DNA of 64,000 bases from Chamaelirium japonicum (lineage: Eukaryota; Streptophyta; Magnoliopsida; Liliales; Melanthiaceae): NCBI GenBank assembly GCA_947650365.1, contig CANTAL010000696.1, positions 1-64,000 of the forward strand. The letters run 5' to 3'. Below, piece after piece: positions 13,201 to 25,405 of the stretch; positions within the stretch are counted from its first letter, which is position 1; the number at the start of each line of letters is the position of its first letter. A program made the translations under genes and the position numbers. Under the pieces are notes generated by a model. The model was not told the origin of the DNA, did no database searches, and worked only from the letters and a program-made list of their open reading frames with translations.

Positions 13201-14169
13201 GTTTCGGATACCCGAGATGCGATTAATACTGCGACGGCACAAAGTAGCCGTATGATGAAACTTGGTATTGCGATCCCCATCCTTGAGCCAATGGGACTTA
13301 GATCTCTGCTTCCAGTATATAGCTTCAAACTTAATAAGGTATTGATATTGGGTACGCAGTTGAGCTTCCGCTCTAAGCCTCTCCCCTGTCACCCGAAGTC
13401 ACTGAAGCTTGTCGATAGAATTTTTGACCAGCTCTAAGCGGGATTTTATTGAACCAAAAGTTTTGCTCTAAGAGCTTTCTTCACCACCTCGCATTTCTGA
13501 CTGAGATCTATTAAGTTAGGATGGGACGGATCCAGCATCCAAGACCTATCAATGATGGCAAGAAGCTCAGGGTTAGATTTCCAAATTTCTTCTAATCGAA
13601 AGTACCTGGCTTTCTTTTTAGCTGATGGTTGCAGATCAAAAAGAATGGGGGAGTGATCGCTATCGAGCCTTGGGAGATGCCAAACTCCTGCTAGCGGAAA
13701 TAGAAGTCTCCACTCTGTATTAGACATAGCTCTATCCAGCCTCTCCCGGATGAAGCTGTGGAAATCTCGATAATTAGCCCAGGTGTAAGCCATCCCATGA
13801 AATCCGAGGTCTATTAGACCCAGTCCATTAGAAAACTCCTTCAAATTCTGACAATGGTTGGGAGTGACCATGGTACCCCCCTCTCGATCCGCTGGTGACA
13901 GGAGATCGTTGAAATCCCCCAGGATACAGAGCGGAAGATCAAAATCCACTAGTGCTTGATAGAGTCTACTCCAGACCGTCAGGCGCAGATGTCTCTGTGA
14001 ATGACCGTACATACCAACCAGAATCCAACTTTTTATCCTGCTGGTGAACCTCCGCTATGATGAAGTTCTCACAACTCATAGAAATTGACAGGGCAATATG
14101 GTTACCCCAAGTAAGGCAAATTCTGCCTGCAAGACCCGAGGCCGGGACTTCAATAAAGGAGACCATGTT
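10202..14169 (-). pseudogene. LINE ORF2: endonuclease/reverse transcriptase/RNase H (main part)
   Basis: Minus-strand order of domains: APE-type endonuclease (14166-13446; LCILGDFNDLLSP and LDSDHSPILFDL motifs), linker, reverse transcriptase (13392-12000; KSPGPDG, FRPISLCNV, KLDMAKAYDRVEWSF, then YADDILIFGR near 12260), zf-RVT (11509-10949; W-LF-CPFAR pattern) and a plant RNase H (10900-10202; HVKRDQNSCADALAK). The product nicks the target, copies LINE RNA at the nick and removes RNA. Several frameshifts and stops break it. In the very conserved GLRQGCPLSP segment the Gln codon is TAG (at about 12406), and a TAG also stands between YCG and SGQLVN. Non-functional. Confidence 0.92.
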
Positions 14170-14595
14170 TGTTGGTTTTTGATGGCCCTTTACGGGAGAG
14201 TTACTGAACTAGATGGACCGGGTTGGTTGTCGCGGTCTTGGTCAGACCGGGTGACTCAACCAAGAGGCTTGACAGGGTTGGTGGTGAACCTAGCCTCATT
14301 ATCATGTGCACCCAATAACCGGTGGATGCCCTGATGGGTTGTGTCTACCGGTTGGACACATCTATTATAAATAGATGTGCAGGGGTGAAGTCCCCATACG
14401 CACGTCTTTAGAGCCGCCGTTGTGAATCCAGAGGGATTCAGGATGACCCATCGAATCCACGGGAGATGGCAGCGTGTGGAAGATCTTCACCCGGTATTGT
14501 GAACGATCTCTCTCGTCACACGAAGGTATGTTCTTCATCCAAGACGACGATCTCGGTCTGTCGATCGGGATTGTTCTCGTGTAGAAAACCCAACA
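14170..14595 (+). repeat. 5' LTR of the Ty1-copia element
   Basis: TG...CA ends, and TSD ATGTT just upstream. A TATA box (TATAAATA, 14366-14373) would set the start of the genomic RNA near 14395-14400. Confidence 0.97.
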
Positions 14596-14597
14596 AT

Positions 14598-14610
14598 TGG
14601 TATCAGAGTA
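14598..14610 (+). promoter_or_regulatory. Primer-binding site (initiator Met tRNA)
   Basis: TGGTATCAGAGTA starts two bases after the 5' LTR. It is complementary to the 3' end of plant initiator-methionine tRNA, the primer used by most plant copia elements. Confidence 0.93.
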
Positions 14611-16321
14611 AGGTTTAGATCTTATTCGTCGTTCTCGGATGACGATTCCTTGAGTGTTCTATCTTTTCCGTCGAGATCTAATCTCGTCAGGGATTTTGTT
14701 CCCGGTTTTGGATCGATTCCGACCGGCCATGGCCATGAGATTTTGGTCCGATCTCGTTCGGCGGCGGCTCCAGACTCTTGGCGTCGGACGGCGCACGACA
14801 GCGGCTGCGGACTCCGGCGCGCAGCAGCAGCGGCGGGCTGCGGCAAGCAGCAGCGGTAGTCGGCGACGAGCATGCGCGGGTCAGCGGCAGCTGGTTGCGA
14901 TCGTGACCGGCTGTACGCGGCTCTCAGACGATGCTTCATGCACGCGTGGGTGGTGCTCGAGCAGCGGGCCAGTGCGTGCGACCGGCGGTGGGCTGCGCGG
15001 CGACGGACCGGCACGCGAGATTAGGCGACGGCTGCGTGTGTGCGTGGGGGTGACATGGCGGTCGGTTAGGGTTTCCGACCCAATCGGGGAAGAAGCATAG
15101 TGTTTCTTTTTTTCTTTTTAGTTTTATTGGGTTTTCAAAACCCGACGGATACCCGACCCGACATGACATATTTTGGGTTTAAATCCGATGGCTCTAACCT
15201 GACCCGTCAACTACTTAAATGGTAAACCCGATTGGTTAGTTGGGCTTGAACCCGACATTACCCCTAGACCCGACCCGAAACACTGGTTCGGACCCAGGCC
15301 CAGGCCCAAGTCCCGAACCGACCCAAACCCGAACCCAGATCCAGGCAGACCTGAGCCCAGGCTCAGGCAGGCCTATGACTAGGCCCAGATCTTTATCAGC
15401 AATAATGTATATGACTGTTAGGCTTAATCTGAGCCGTCTATTATGGTTCTGTGATTTTAGGCCTTATCGGTGTCCAATCTGATCGATCCATATATGGATC
15501 TTGACTAATTGAGCCATTCCGGACACATCGGTACGGTCCGATTTCATAAATTCAGACTGTTTTACAACTTGACGCATATATGATACAAATAGTAAATATT
15601 TTAATGTTCCAATATGTCATCTTGTGCCAATTTCAAATTATTGATGTTATCACATGTGTAAGGTAGTCATGCTGCAATTGTAAATGTGCCCTGATGATAT
15701 TAAAGGTTTCATGCTTCTCTGCTAGTAGGCACACATATAATATGCAATTGACAGCTTATGGCTGCCATTGAACCCTATTGGGTATATATGGGCATTATAC
15801 TATATATTAGGTCTTCCATGGGGTTTAGAGAAGACCAAGTGACCATCTGAGGCTCATTTTTGAAATGAGTCGGATTTGCCCAAAGGTAGGCGGCTCATGG
15901 AGATTGTGGGTAGTCGGATTGGAGGGCTTCCACTAGGGTCACTAGGCATCCTATTATACTAGGGTTTGATTCTGCCCAAAGGTGTTTCAGACCACTGAGT
16001 GCAGTAGAATGAGCAGAATAGTAGCCTGTGATTGGGGAAGATAGGATAACCCTTCTGCCCAAAGGTGTTGGATAGTGTCCGACTCAACCCTATTACAGCT
16101 GACTAGGTCTGTTCACGTTTCTATACGTGACTTAGGAAATTGAAGCACATCAAGGGATCTGGCCAAAGCTGAGTCTTGATGGTGTGAGGGAGTTGTCCTA
16201 GAAGAGAACTTAGCACATGAAGTTCTTTTCGGTTGATTTGAATTATAACCCCTAATTCATGTCAACATATATGTGTGAATAGTATCGAACTATCACTAAA
16301 TTTGTAATTCTCTTTTCAGAG
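14611..16321 (+). other. Copia 5' leader, no supported gene
   Basis: About 1.7 kb between primer-binding site and gag. The GC-rich first part holds overlapping frames on both strands (14622-15100) that look compositional. 15120-15380 is rich in ACCCGACCCG motifs resembling the hAT-like MITE interior, but no termini were found. 15840-16200 has repeated TCTGCCCAAAGG-type blocks. Confidence 0.55.
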
Positions 16322-19300
16322 ATGGATTTGTTAGCTATTTTGAAGAATATAGCTGGTATTGAGCCCCTGAATGGCTCTAATTATTCATCTTGGAAGATGG
16401 ATATTGAGATCTTGCTCGGTTGTATGGATTATGACTTTGTGCTTACGGAGCCAAAGCCGGCAGAGCTTACAGACTCTTCTTCTGAGGCCCAGAAGACCCA
16501 CTTTGCTAAGTGGGAGAAAACGAACCATCTTTCTATGATGATGATCAGGGCCACCATTAGCGAGGAGCTTCGAGGTGGCATTGCCAAGACTGAGACTGCA
16601 GCAGAGTTGATAGCATTACTGAAAAGCCAGTTCGTGGTACCAAGAAGTCCCTGTTGTATAACAATATACTTCAGATCATGAATCTGAAGTATGATGGTAA
16701 TGGTAGCGTTCGTGAGCATATTCTTAAGCTCTCGAAGCTGTCCATAGGAATCAGAGAGCAGGGTCTTCAGATTGAGGAGGAGCTTCTAGTCTATATTGCA
16801 GTGATCTCTCTACCTAAGTCTTTCGACACCTTTAAGGTGAACTTCAATGCTCAGGAGATCAAGTGGGATCTCAAGTAGCTTATCACCCTATGTGTAACTG
16901 AGGAAGAGAGACTGAAGGAAGGAAAGGAGTCTGCTAATTTAGGCTTTGGTGGTTCTGGGAAGAAGCCATTTAAGCCGAAACTTCAGCAGCAGAAGCAGAC
17001 CTTCAAACCAAAAAGGAAGTTCCAGAAGCAGTTTCAGGCCAAGGGCAAGCAGATGGTCAAAGGCAAGAATTCACAGGCCTCTGGATGTTGGCACTGTGGG
17101 AAGCCAGGGCATTTGATGAAAGACTGCAGAGTCAAGCAGAATGCTGAGGCACAGTCTTCTGGAGGTACAGCTTTAGTCTGTTGTGAGTCTAATGCTATAG
17201 ATATACCGTCCGATTCTTGGTGGGTCGATTCAGGAGCTTCTGTTCATGTGTCCCACACTTTGTAGGGGCTTAGGAGTAGAAGAAGACCCAGGTCGGAGGA
17301 TAGGCTTTTCCTTAGCAACGATGACTCGATGAGGGTGGAGGCGGTTTGCAGCTACGGCTTGGTGCTGGATTCGGGTCATATTCTAGTGTTGGAGGACGCT
17401 TTCTACATTTCGACCTTCAGGCGGAATTTGCTTTCTATTAGTAGATTATCAGACTCTGGATATGTGTTTGCTTTTAATCAGAACGGTCTAGTTATTTCTC
17501 TGAATGGTATGACTGTTGGCAGTGGTTTTTGTTGTAGCTCGTGTGTCCTTAGCGTGAATTTTCTGTATTAACAATAATAAAGATGACTTTGGTTATTGCT
17601 TTAATTAGAATACTACTCTGGTATATGATAATACTCATATAATAAAAGGACCCTAGGGAACACAGTAGTCCGCTGAGGCGCATGGAGGATCCATGCTTGG
17701 GAGACCCAGTGGACCAGTTCTGTGTAGACCTAGAACTAGTTCATAGCTTAGGTAATGCTGGTCGCTTCACCGAGAACAAGTTGTTAGCAGGTAGATGATG
17801 TAGTGAAGTCTCCATTACGGGAATGCGGGATTCTCATTCACCTGACCAAGCACGATGATCGTGTTGAACAGGAACCAAGATGGTGCACAGTTCAGTGATT
17901 CAGACACTGGTGCATAAACCGTCTTACTACTATAGATAATCTGTCCTTAACCTTGAGGGACCATGTACACTGGGCCAACCAGTTGTGTGGTGCTTTGATG
18001 TGCCAACGTGTGCGGACCTTCCATAGTCCAATACCACAGTACATTGGGCTATCCGGCTAGCGCTTGAGTGACATGTAATCCCTACAAGTTATCCAACGTC
18101 CAGTATTGGATGGGTGCGTTTTGATAAGTCAATCTGTCCACACAGTTAACCCAGGCTTGGTGGTTGTTAGTATGACTAACGATGTTCCGGGTGTTAGGCA
18201 TAGCACCGGAAGATGTGTGGTGTTATAGATGATAAGTCATCAAACCCTAGTTAGATGATCGATCGGGATCTGACGGTACTCCCCACCGCCCGAGTCGTAT
18301 CATGCCACCAGTAATAGGAGGGACTAAGGATTATCGGAGTATAGTAGAGAACAGGGTTACGAGGGAGTAACATAAGTTTAGGATCACTAGAGTTCAACTC
18401 GCGTCGCACTCTGGGTGGCTACGTGGGTTAATCGGATTAGGGCTGATTAACGAAACTTTCGGTGTGTCACCGGAACAGTTAATCAGGGATCCGGTTGGAG
18501 CTAGATATCCCGAACCCTAAAGGTTCCACCCTGTCGTTGCGTATAGGAATTGTTCCCCGACCTAGTTGGATACGTTGGATGCGAAGTAGCGCGATGAAGC
18601 GCAAGCCCGGAGCCTAAGAACCTAATTCACATGTGTTACGGGTCGTAGGGGTATTTTGGTAAATACTGAAATATAGCTCAGAACACATTGAAAATGGATC
18701 TTAGATTGAGCGAAATAATTTCAGGAGCTCATAGGTGCTGACGGAACTCGATTCCGAGTAGCGTACCTCACTCAGTCTCTCTTTCAGTTTTTCACTTTTC
18801 ATGAAGGGCGTTTTCGTCCAGGCTTCACGATAGACACTTGGATATCCCTAAAACCGCCCCCCCTCTATCCTTATCCTACTAGGGCCAGCCCTAGCCTCCT
18901 TGGAGCCATGGGAGACCGGCCCTATAAAGGAAATAGGGAGGGGGAGGGCCGGCCCTAGTGCTCCCTCTCCTCCAGAAAATTTGACCCCCCCTTTAGCCCC
19001 CTCCTTTGTGGTTTCGGCCAAGGAAAAGAGACGAAGAATAAGGGAGAAGGAAGAGGAAGGAAGGAGAAGGAAGAAAGGAGAAAGAGGAGGAGAAAATCTC
19101 GTGGCTCACCATCGTCTTCGTAACGGATTCCTCCGTCGGCTCGTAATCCCTGCACTCAGAGACGAGATTTCGAGGATTCTTCAATTCGCAAAGGACAAGG
19201 TGCTATCCGACAGTTTCCCTTGTGATTCAAGTGCGGTTCTTCATCGTTCTGTCATCTCCAGATCATAGATCCATAAGGTATGATGAATCTAAACACCTAA

Positions 19301-22300
19301 CTAGATGCATTCATGTCTTCCGTAGATCGTAGTATGCCTCTAGGGTGTCCGAACATATGCTAAGATCGTAGATTTGCATGTAGATTGTTTTATAGCAAAA
19401 TTGTAATGAAACATACACCGTATGATCTTCGGATCTTTCTTTTGCTTCCACTGCGACTCTGATTAGCGGATCCAATTCCAACAGTTTTCTAGTGGATGGT
19501 TTATTCAGATTATCTTTATGTTCTACTTCTGTCTCTTGTTTATCTGAGCCACTAGATGCTACTATATCCGGGTCAAAGCGTTCCTTTCTAGCAGAGAATT
19601 CTGTTGTGCTTTGGCATAAGAGATCAGGCCACATTTCTAGGAAGAGAGTAGAGGCCATAGTGAAAGATGAGATTCTACCTAGTCTGGATTTTTCAGACTT
19701 TGGTACTTGTGTGGACTGCCTCAGAGGGAAGATGACTAAGTAGAGAAAACTCACAGCTACTAGAGCTTCAGAGTTTTTAGAGTTGATCCACACAGACATT
19801 TATGGTCCATTCCCAGTCAAAGCTCGTGGTGGTCATAGTTATTTCATCACGTTCATTGACGGCTTCTCTAGATATACTTTTGTGTATCTTCTCCACCACA
19901 AGTCAGAGGCTTTGGAAGTCTTTCAGACATATCAGTTGGAGGTGGAGAAATAACTTGATAAGAAGATCAAGGTAGTTCACTCAGATCGTGGAGGAGAATA
20001 TTTTGGAATGATGAACCAGGATGGTGTGAATCATGACCCTTTCTCTGAGTATCTGAGGCAGTAGGGGATTGTTCCCTAGTATACCACACCTGGCACTCCT
20101 AAGCAGAACGGTGTGGCAGAGAGGAAGATTAGGACTTATCAAGATGTTGTTCGTAGCATGATGAGTCACTCTTTTCTTCCAGAGAAGTTTTGGGGAGAAG
20201 CTTTGAAGACAACGGTTTATATTCTGAATCATTGCCTTGCAAAGCTGCCCCAGAAACCCCTTACAAGAGATGGAAAGGTTTGACTCCTAGCCTCCATCAT
20301 TTGCATGTTTGGGGTTGCCCGGCAGAGGCTAAGCTCTATAATCCATAAATAAAGAAACTTAATTTTTGCACAGTTAGATGTTTCTTTATTGGCTATCCTG
20401 AGAGATCGAAGGATTTTCGGTTCTACTGTCCTTCCAAACCATTGGAGATAGTGGAGACCAATAGGGCTGTATTTCTGGAGGATGCAGCATTCAGTGGGAG
20501 CCAACGACCATTTGATACTCTTTTAAGAGAGAACTCTTCAGAAGGTGTTGTGCCAGCGCCATTTTTTTCAATTATTCAACCAGATATTATAGCAGATACG
20601 ACACCAGCACCTGCTGAGATGGTAGCTGACGTTGACCCACTACCAGTTCAGGCTGTACCGGTTTTAGATACTCCAGTGGAGCCAGTCATGCCGAGGAGGT
20701 CAGATCGACAGCGTAGGTCAGCTATCCCAGACTATTATAAGATCTATTTTCAGGAAATTAAGAGTGAGGGATCTAATATTACTGACCCTACTTCCTTCCG
20801 TGAAGCCATGGGTTACAATGAATCTCGACAGTGGCTGGAGGCCATAAGAGAGGAGTTGCAATCTATGGAGAAGAATCATGTTTGGAATCTTATTGTGATA
20901 CCAGAAAACCAGAAGGCGGTGGAATGCAAGTGGATCTTTAAGACCAAGAGAGATGCTGATGGCAAGATCGAGAGATTCAAGGCCAGACTTGTGGCTAAAG
21001 GTTTCAGGCAGAAGGAGGGTATTGACTTTGGCGAGACTTACTCTCCGATTTCCACTAAGAACTCCTTGAGAGTGATTATGGCCATTGTAGCCCATCACAA
21101 CCTGGAATTGCACCAGATGGATGTTAAAATAGCGTTTCTGAATGGTGATCTGGCAGAGGATATTTATATGTCACAGCCAGAGGGCTTTGCAGTCAGTGGG
21201 AGCGAACAACTGGTTTGCCAATTGAGGAAGTCTGTTTATGGGCTGAAGCAGGCTTCCAGGCAGTGGTACCTGAAGTTTGATCAGGTTGCTACAGAGTATG
21301 GTTTCCAAGAGAATATGGCTGACAGATGCATATATCTGAAAGCCAGTGGGAGTAGGTTTGTCGTACTCGTCCTCTATGTTGATGATATTCTCTTGGCGAG
21401 TAATGACATTCACATGCTCCATGATGCTAAGTACTTCTTATCAAAGAAATTCGATGTGAAGGATATGGGTAAAGCAGACTATGTGCTTGGGATCAAGATT
21501 CACAGAGACAGAGCAGTAGGAATTCTGGGACTCTCGTAGGCAGCTTATATTGAGAAGGTCCTGAAGAGGTTCAGGATGGATAGGTGTGTTCCGGGTGAGG
21601 CACCAGTACTGAAGGGAGATGTTTTTTCCCAGGATCAGTGCCCCAAGAATCAGGCTGAGAGGAGTCAAGTGGATACAGATGAGTACGCTTCCATTATAGG
21701 GAGCGTCATATATGTTATGACTTGTATTCGACCAGACATCAGTTTTGCTGTTGGGATGTTGGGTCGTTATGTGCAGAATCCGGGTGTAGCTCATATGCGT
21801 GCAGCTAAGAAAGTTCTGAGGTATCTTCAGCGTACCAAAGAGTTCATGCTTAACTACAGGCAGGGCAGTGAGCTTCAGGTGATTAGCTACACCGACTCAG
21901 ACTTTGTTGGCTGTAAAGACACCCTGAAATCCACTTCGGGATATGTTTTCCTGTTGGTGGGAGGAGCTATTTCGTAGAAAAAGCACCAAACAGTCAATTG
22001 CGACTGACTCCACTATGCATGCAGAGTATGTTGCTTGTTATGAGGCTATAAAGCATGCTCTTTGGTTGAAGAACTTCGTTGGAGGCTTAGGCATTGTGGA
22101 TTCGATCCAAAAGCCTTTGCCAATTTTCTATGACAATGAGGTTGTTTGTCAGCATGTCAAGTATGAGAAGATTACCAGACGCAACAAGCACTTATATATC
22201 AAGTATATGCTTGTCTGCGAGAAAGTCAAAGGGAAAGTGATGGAGATCCCGCATGTTCGCACAGAGCTGATGGTAGCAGACCCTCTCACCAAGGGACTTG

Positions 22301-22362
22301 CACCAAAGGTTTTTCAGAGCCATGTAACCCGTATAGGCTTAATGGAGTCCTTATATCAGTAG
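16322..22362 (+). pseudogene. Ty1-copia gag-pol polyprotein, decayed and interrupted
   Basis: Order of parts: gag (16322-16880), CCHC zinc knuckle (CWHCGKPGHLMKDC, 17089-17130), aspartic protease (WWVDSGASVHVS, 17218-17253), GAG-pre-integrase (HKRSGHISRKRVEA, 19612), integrase (IHTDIYGPF at 19786; SDRGGEYF at 19981), reverse transcriptase (20880-21480; FNGDL-type and YVDDILLAS at 21377), RNase H (21860-22362). Together these package, copy and integrate the element. A solo LTR interrupts it at 17530. Frameshifts lie near 16640, 20243 and 21977. In-frame stops are at 16876, 17263, 19741, 19951, 20062, 20077, 20346, 21537 and 21975, all TAG or TAA. Non-functional. Confidence 0.95.
17530..19483 (+). 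mobile_element. Solo LTR inside copia pol
   Basis: Starts TGTTGTAGCTCG and ends CAATTCCAACA, flanked by the exact duplication GTTTT (17525-17529 and 19484-19488). It interrupts the protease/pre-integrase region: frame 1 is open up to it and continues in the same frame after it, because insertion plus duplication is 1,959 bp (653 codons). A TATA-like CTATAAAGG lies at 18921-18929, placing U3 left and R/U5 right, so plus orientation. No primer-binding site, coding region or second LTR is present, so it is a solo LTR left by LTR-LTR recombination. The short frames at 18900-19268 are not genes. Confidence 0.88.
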
Positions 22363-22836
22363 TTGAGTCCCTTTGCTTTGCGTTTAATGACTTATGTTTC
22401 GTCTTTAGATGAATAATGCTCGATGCCATTTCCTTATTTGATTTATGTCAAATGTAAGCAAGATCATTGCCTGGAGTACACAGTACTCAAGTGACATTGA
22501 GACTAGGCATGCTTAGGCAACATGTTAGATAGTCCAATGTGCCTGGAGTAAGATGACTTACTCAAGATACTGAGACTAGACATGCTTTGACAATATATCG
22601 GAACGTCCAGTACACGGTACTCAAGAGAGACCTGGGCTAGACGTGGGTGGGCACCACATCGAAATGCCTTCATTCTGTTTGTAGTTGATTAGGTATCAAC
22701 ATGGGCATTAGAACGACATGCTTGGACAAGCATGAGGTTGGACATCATGGGTCTGGGCATAAGACCAAGTGATAATGTGCTCAGATAACCCATAGACACA
22801 TGAGAAAACCACCAGAGTTGTTTGCTGGAGTTCTTT
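22363..22836 (+). other. Copia 3' untranslated region, left part
   Basis: Between the end of pol and the CACTA insertion. It carries several diverged copies of a TGGAGTA...ACTCAAG...GAGACTAG(A/G)CATGC block. The rest of this region continues at 30973-31228. Confidence 0.7.
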
Positions 22837-22859
22837 CACTACAAGAAAAGACATATTCT

Positions 22860-23380
22860 GCGATATATTAGAGCATCGCCAAAAGTGGTCATATTCATCG
22901 CGAAATATCGTTCGCGACGCTTCAAATTACGTCGCGAAGACGTCGCCTATTCCCCGTCTGGGAATACTTTCGACGACGCAATCAAAGTGCGTCGCCGAAA
23001 GCATTACTAACTGCGACGCAATAAGCGTCGCCAATTGAAACAAAAAACGTTGCTGAAATGATCTCCCATGTCGCAAAAACAACTAACTTAAGCTTATATG
23101 TAGAACATTTAGCGACGCACCATATGCATCGCCAAAAGTAAAAATATTTGACGACATATATAATAACGTCGCCAATAACTTCTAGCGAACAAATAATAGC
23201 GTCGTAGAATGTATACTTTGGCATCGTATAATGTATATATTTAGCGACGTAATAATTACATCATCAAATTTATCCATTGAGACAAATATATACATTATGC
23301 GATATAGTTATCACACCACAGAATATACACATTAAGTGATGTAATGTATTACATGCGTCACCAAAAGTCAAATTCTTAAT
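22860..23380. repeat. Left subterminal CGTCGC repeats of the CACTA element
   Basis: Dense short direct and inverted copies of CGTCGC/GCGACG and decayed forms (ATCGCC, CGTCGT). In characterised CACTA elements such subterminal motifs bind the element's DNA-binding protein; that role is inferred here. Confidence 0.85.
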
Positions 23381-23619
23381 ATTATTTGGTTAAATATTAA
23401 ATTTTTTTCATGAAATCTTTATATACATGCATTCATCTATACACATTTCATTGAAAATAAAAATACACAAGTATTTATTTAAACTCAATTAGAGTCAAAT
23501 AAAAAAACTAAATTATTCTTCTAAACAGACATATCCGCAATTATCCTTCACTCAAAGAGAAATAAAATCAAAAAAATCATCATATCTCATGTTTAAGGAG
23601 GCTACTTTAAAGCAAATAA

Positions 23620-24900
23620 AATAAAAGATAGGGGTAATATAGCAATGAATAATCATATAGAGATGCAAAATAAATCCCAAATACACATGTGATCCATTTT
23701 CGGATCTTCAAAATACAAAATATTCCTATAGAGAATGATATTTGTGATCCCAAATCTTGAATCAGATAACCAACTAGCAAGAGACTTTTCCCAAATCTTG
23801 AATCATCGATGACTTTGTCTTGGAAATTCTTGTTGAGCAGATCCTTTGACTTGTTCTTCAGTTCGAGGGAATGAATGGTCTCTTCCATTTTCTTTAGTTG
23901 ACCATCTTTGCTCTTAATATCCTGCTTGCCCTTCTCAACCTGAAAATCAACATAGATAACTTATTAAGGTCAAATAGAGAGAAAGGATCATGGGCGCTAT
24001 ATATGGAAAAGTTTAAGTTTGTTGTGGAGTACTATATTTATAGAATAAGACAACTTTTTTGAAATATTATACCATCTGTTTGTATCTGAAGACTTCACTT
24101 CCATCCACATGCTTCTTTGCAGGACCTAGTTCAATTCCCCTAACTCTACTTGCAAAATTCAGGGAGCACAGAGTCTTGCCGACATCATTTTTATTAGGAC
24201 TGATCTGCACGAACATCAAAATCTTCGAGTCTCCACCTAAATAGCTTATGTTAGTCACATTGAACCTAACAGAAAGGTGTCAAAATGAAAAACATAGTAT
24301 AAAAATCGAAGAACATAAAAGAAAAATAAGTACTTAAAGAGTCTTGGAGTATGTAGGTAAGCTTTGAATTCCTACATAATTTCAAGGGAGTCCCAAATTT
24401 CAGATTATGGAGTTATAGAGTCACTAAATGTGCTGCATGTTACAAATATCCATTCACGACCTGAAGGGAATATGGGTGCTTTTAGTTGCAAGAGCAGATA
24501 TCACGTCGCCGAGCATAGAAAGGGACCTGTTGATGCTTTGTGCCTCCTTCAGACGCTCTCCTTGAGCATCTATCTTTGCCACTCTCTCACTTCCAACCAG
24601 GTCGATGAGCCACAGCTTACTCCTCGTGCACTCTCCGCTCATTAGATTCTCCCCTCTTACCATCACAGTGGATAATGAACTAGAGAGAACTCAACACATT
24701 AGCCTTCGGCCATAATTTAGAACATCTATCATAATTAGTTTGAATTTAGCAAGAAGATTAACCAGTGTGATCGACTGCTATGTTTGTTCGCATTGATTGA
24801 ACCAACAGCCCGGGCATCCATCAGTGCTCTCCTGATTTCTATTTGCTCCTTAAAGAGCAAATCATAGGCTTGTTTCAACTTCCAACAGCAGCTACATTTA
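23620..24900 (-). pseudogene. Captured KIN-14 kinesin motor fragment
   Basis: Minus-strand pieces match the second half of a minus-end-directed kinesin motor and its neck. A switch I region (GSINANKHSSRSH, ~24760-24825) comes first. Switch II follows ([10 protein letters not shown], 24580-24610) with [17 protein letters not shown] later exon (24258-24067) has YLGGDSKILMFVQISPN and LCSLNFASRVRGIELGPAKK, and then a coiled-coil-like tail (MEETIHSLELKNKSKDLLNK, 23888-23820). The P-loop half is absent. Exons are separated by intron-like gaps. Further unassigned coding-like sequence reaches about 25090. Captured and non-functional as a motor. Confidence 0.88.
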
Positions 24901-25311
24901 TCCTGTAAAACTTGGTTGAATTAGTCCTGCGGATGCTCTACTTTGATCACTACATAACAATTCTCGGAGAAATAGAATCCCATTACCTTTCTCATTTCAA
25001 ACTCTCCCATGATTGATTCTTCCTCCTCCTTTCCCAGTATGGTTGTGATGCTTCGAGCCACCTGTTTCCGAAATCTTTCGCCTGATGATCAGACGAATAT
25101 TTGCTGACAACTTGTTAGGAAAAGAAAATCACAGGGGGGAGATAGGGGTGAGAATTTACCTGCAGAAGGATCATTTATTATCGAAATACCGCACACAAGA
25201 GGCTTGCCAACGACGCCTTCGAATCTGATCGATAAACCCCCTTCCCTGTTAATCGAAGCTCTTAGATCTTTATAATCAGTGGCTGGTTCGAGCCCACCTC
25301 CGCATAAATAT

Positions 25312-25372
25312 CTCTTGCTAGTTCGTTATTTGTGATCCCAAATCTTGAATCAGATAACGAACTAGCAAGAGA
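25312..25372. repeat. 19-bp perfect hairpin at the junction of the captured fragments
   Basis: TCTCTTGCTAGTTCGTTAT (25311-25329) is the exact reverse complement of 25354-25372, with a 24-nt loop. It lies between the kinesin and the hnRNP Q fragments. The loop and right arm are part of a 57-bp sequence repeated almost exactly at 23741-23797. Confidence 0.85.
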
Positions 25373-25405
25373 CTTTTCCCAAATCACCTCGAACACCACA
25401 CTTAC

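Noticed and set aside
14622-15100. Protein gene in the copia leader (130-148 codons on both strands)
   Set aside because: Overlapping frames in GC-rich leader sequence without motifs.
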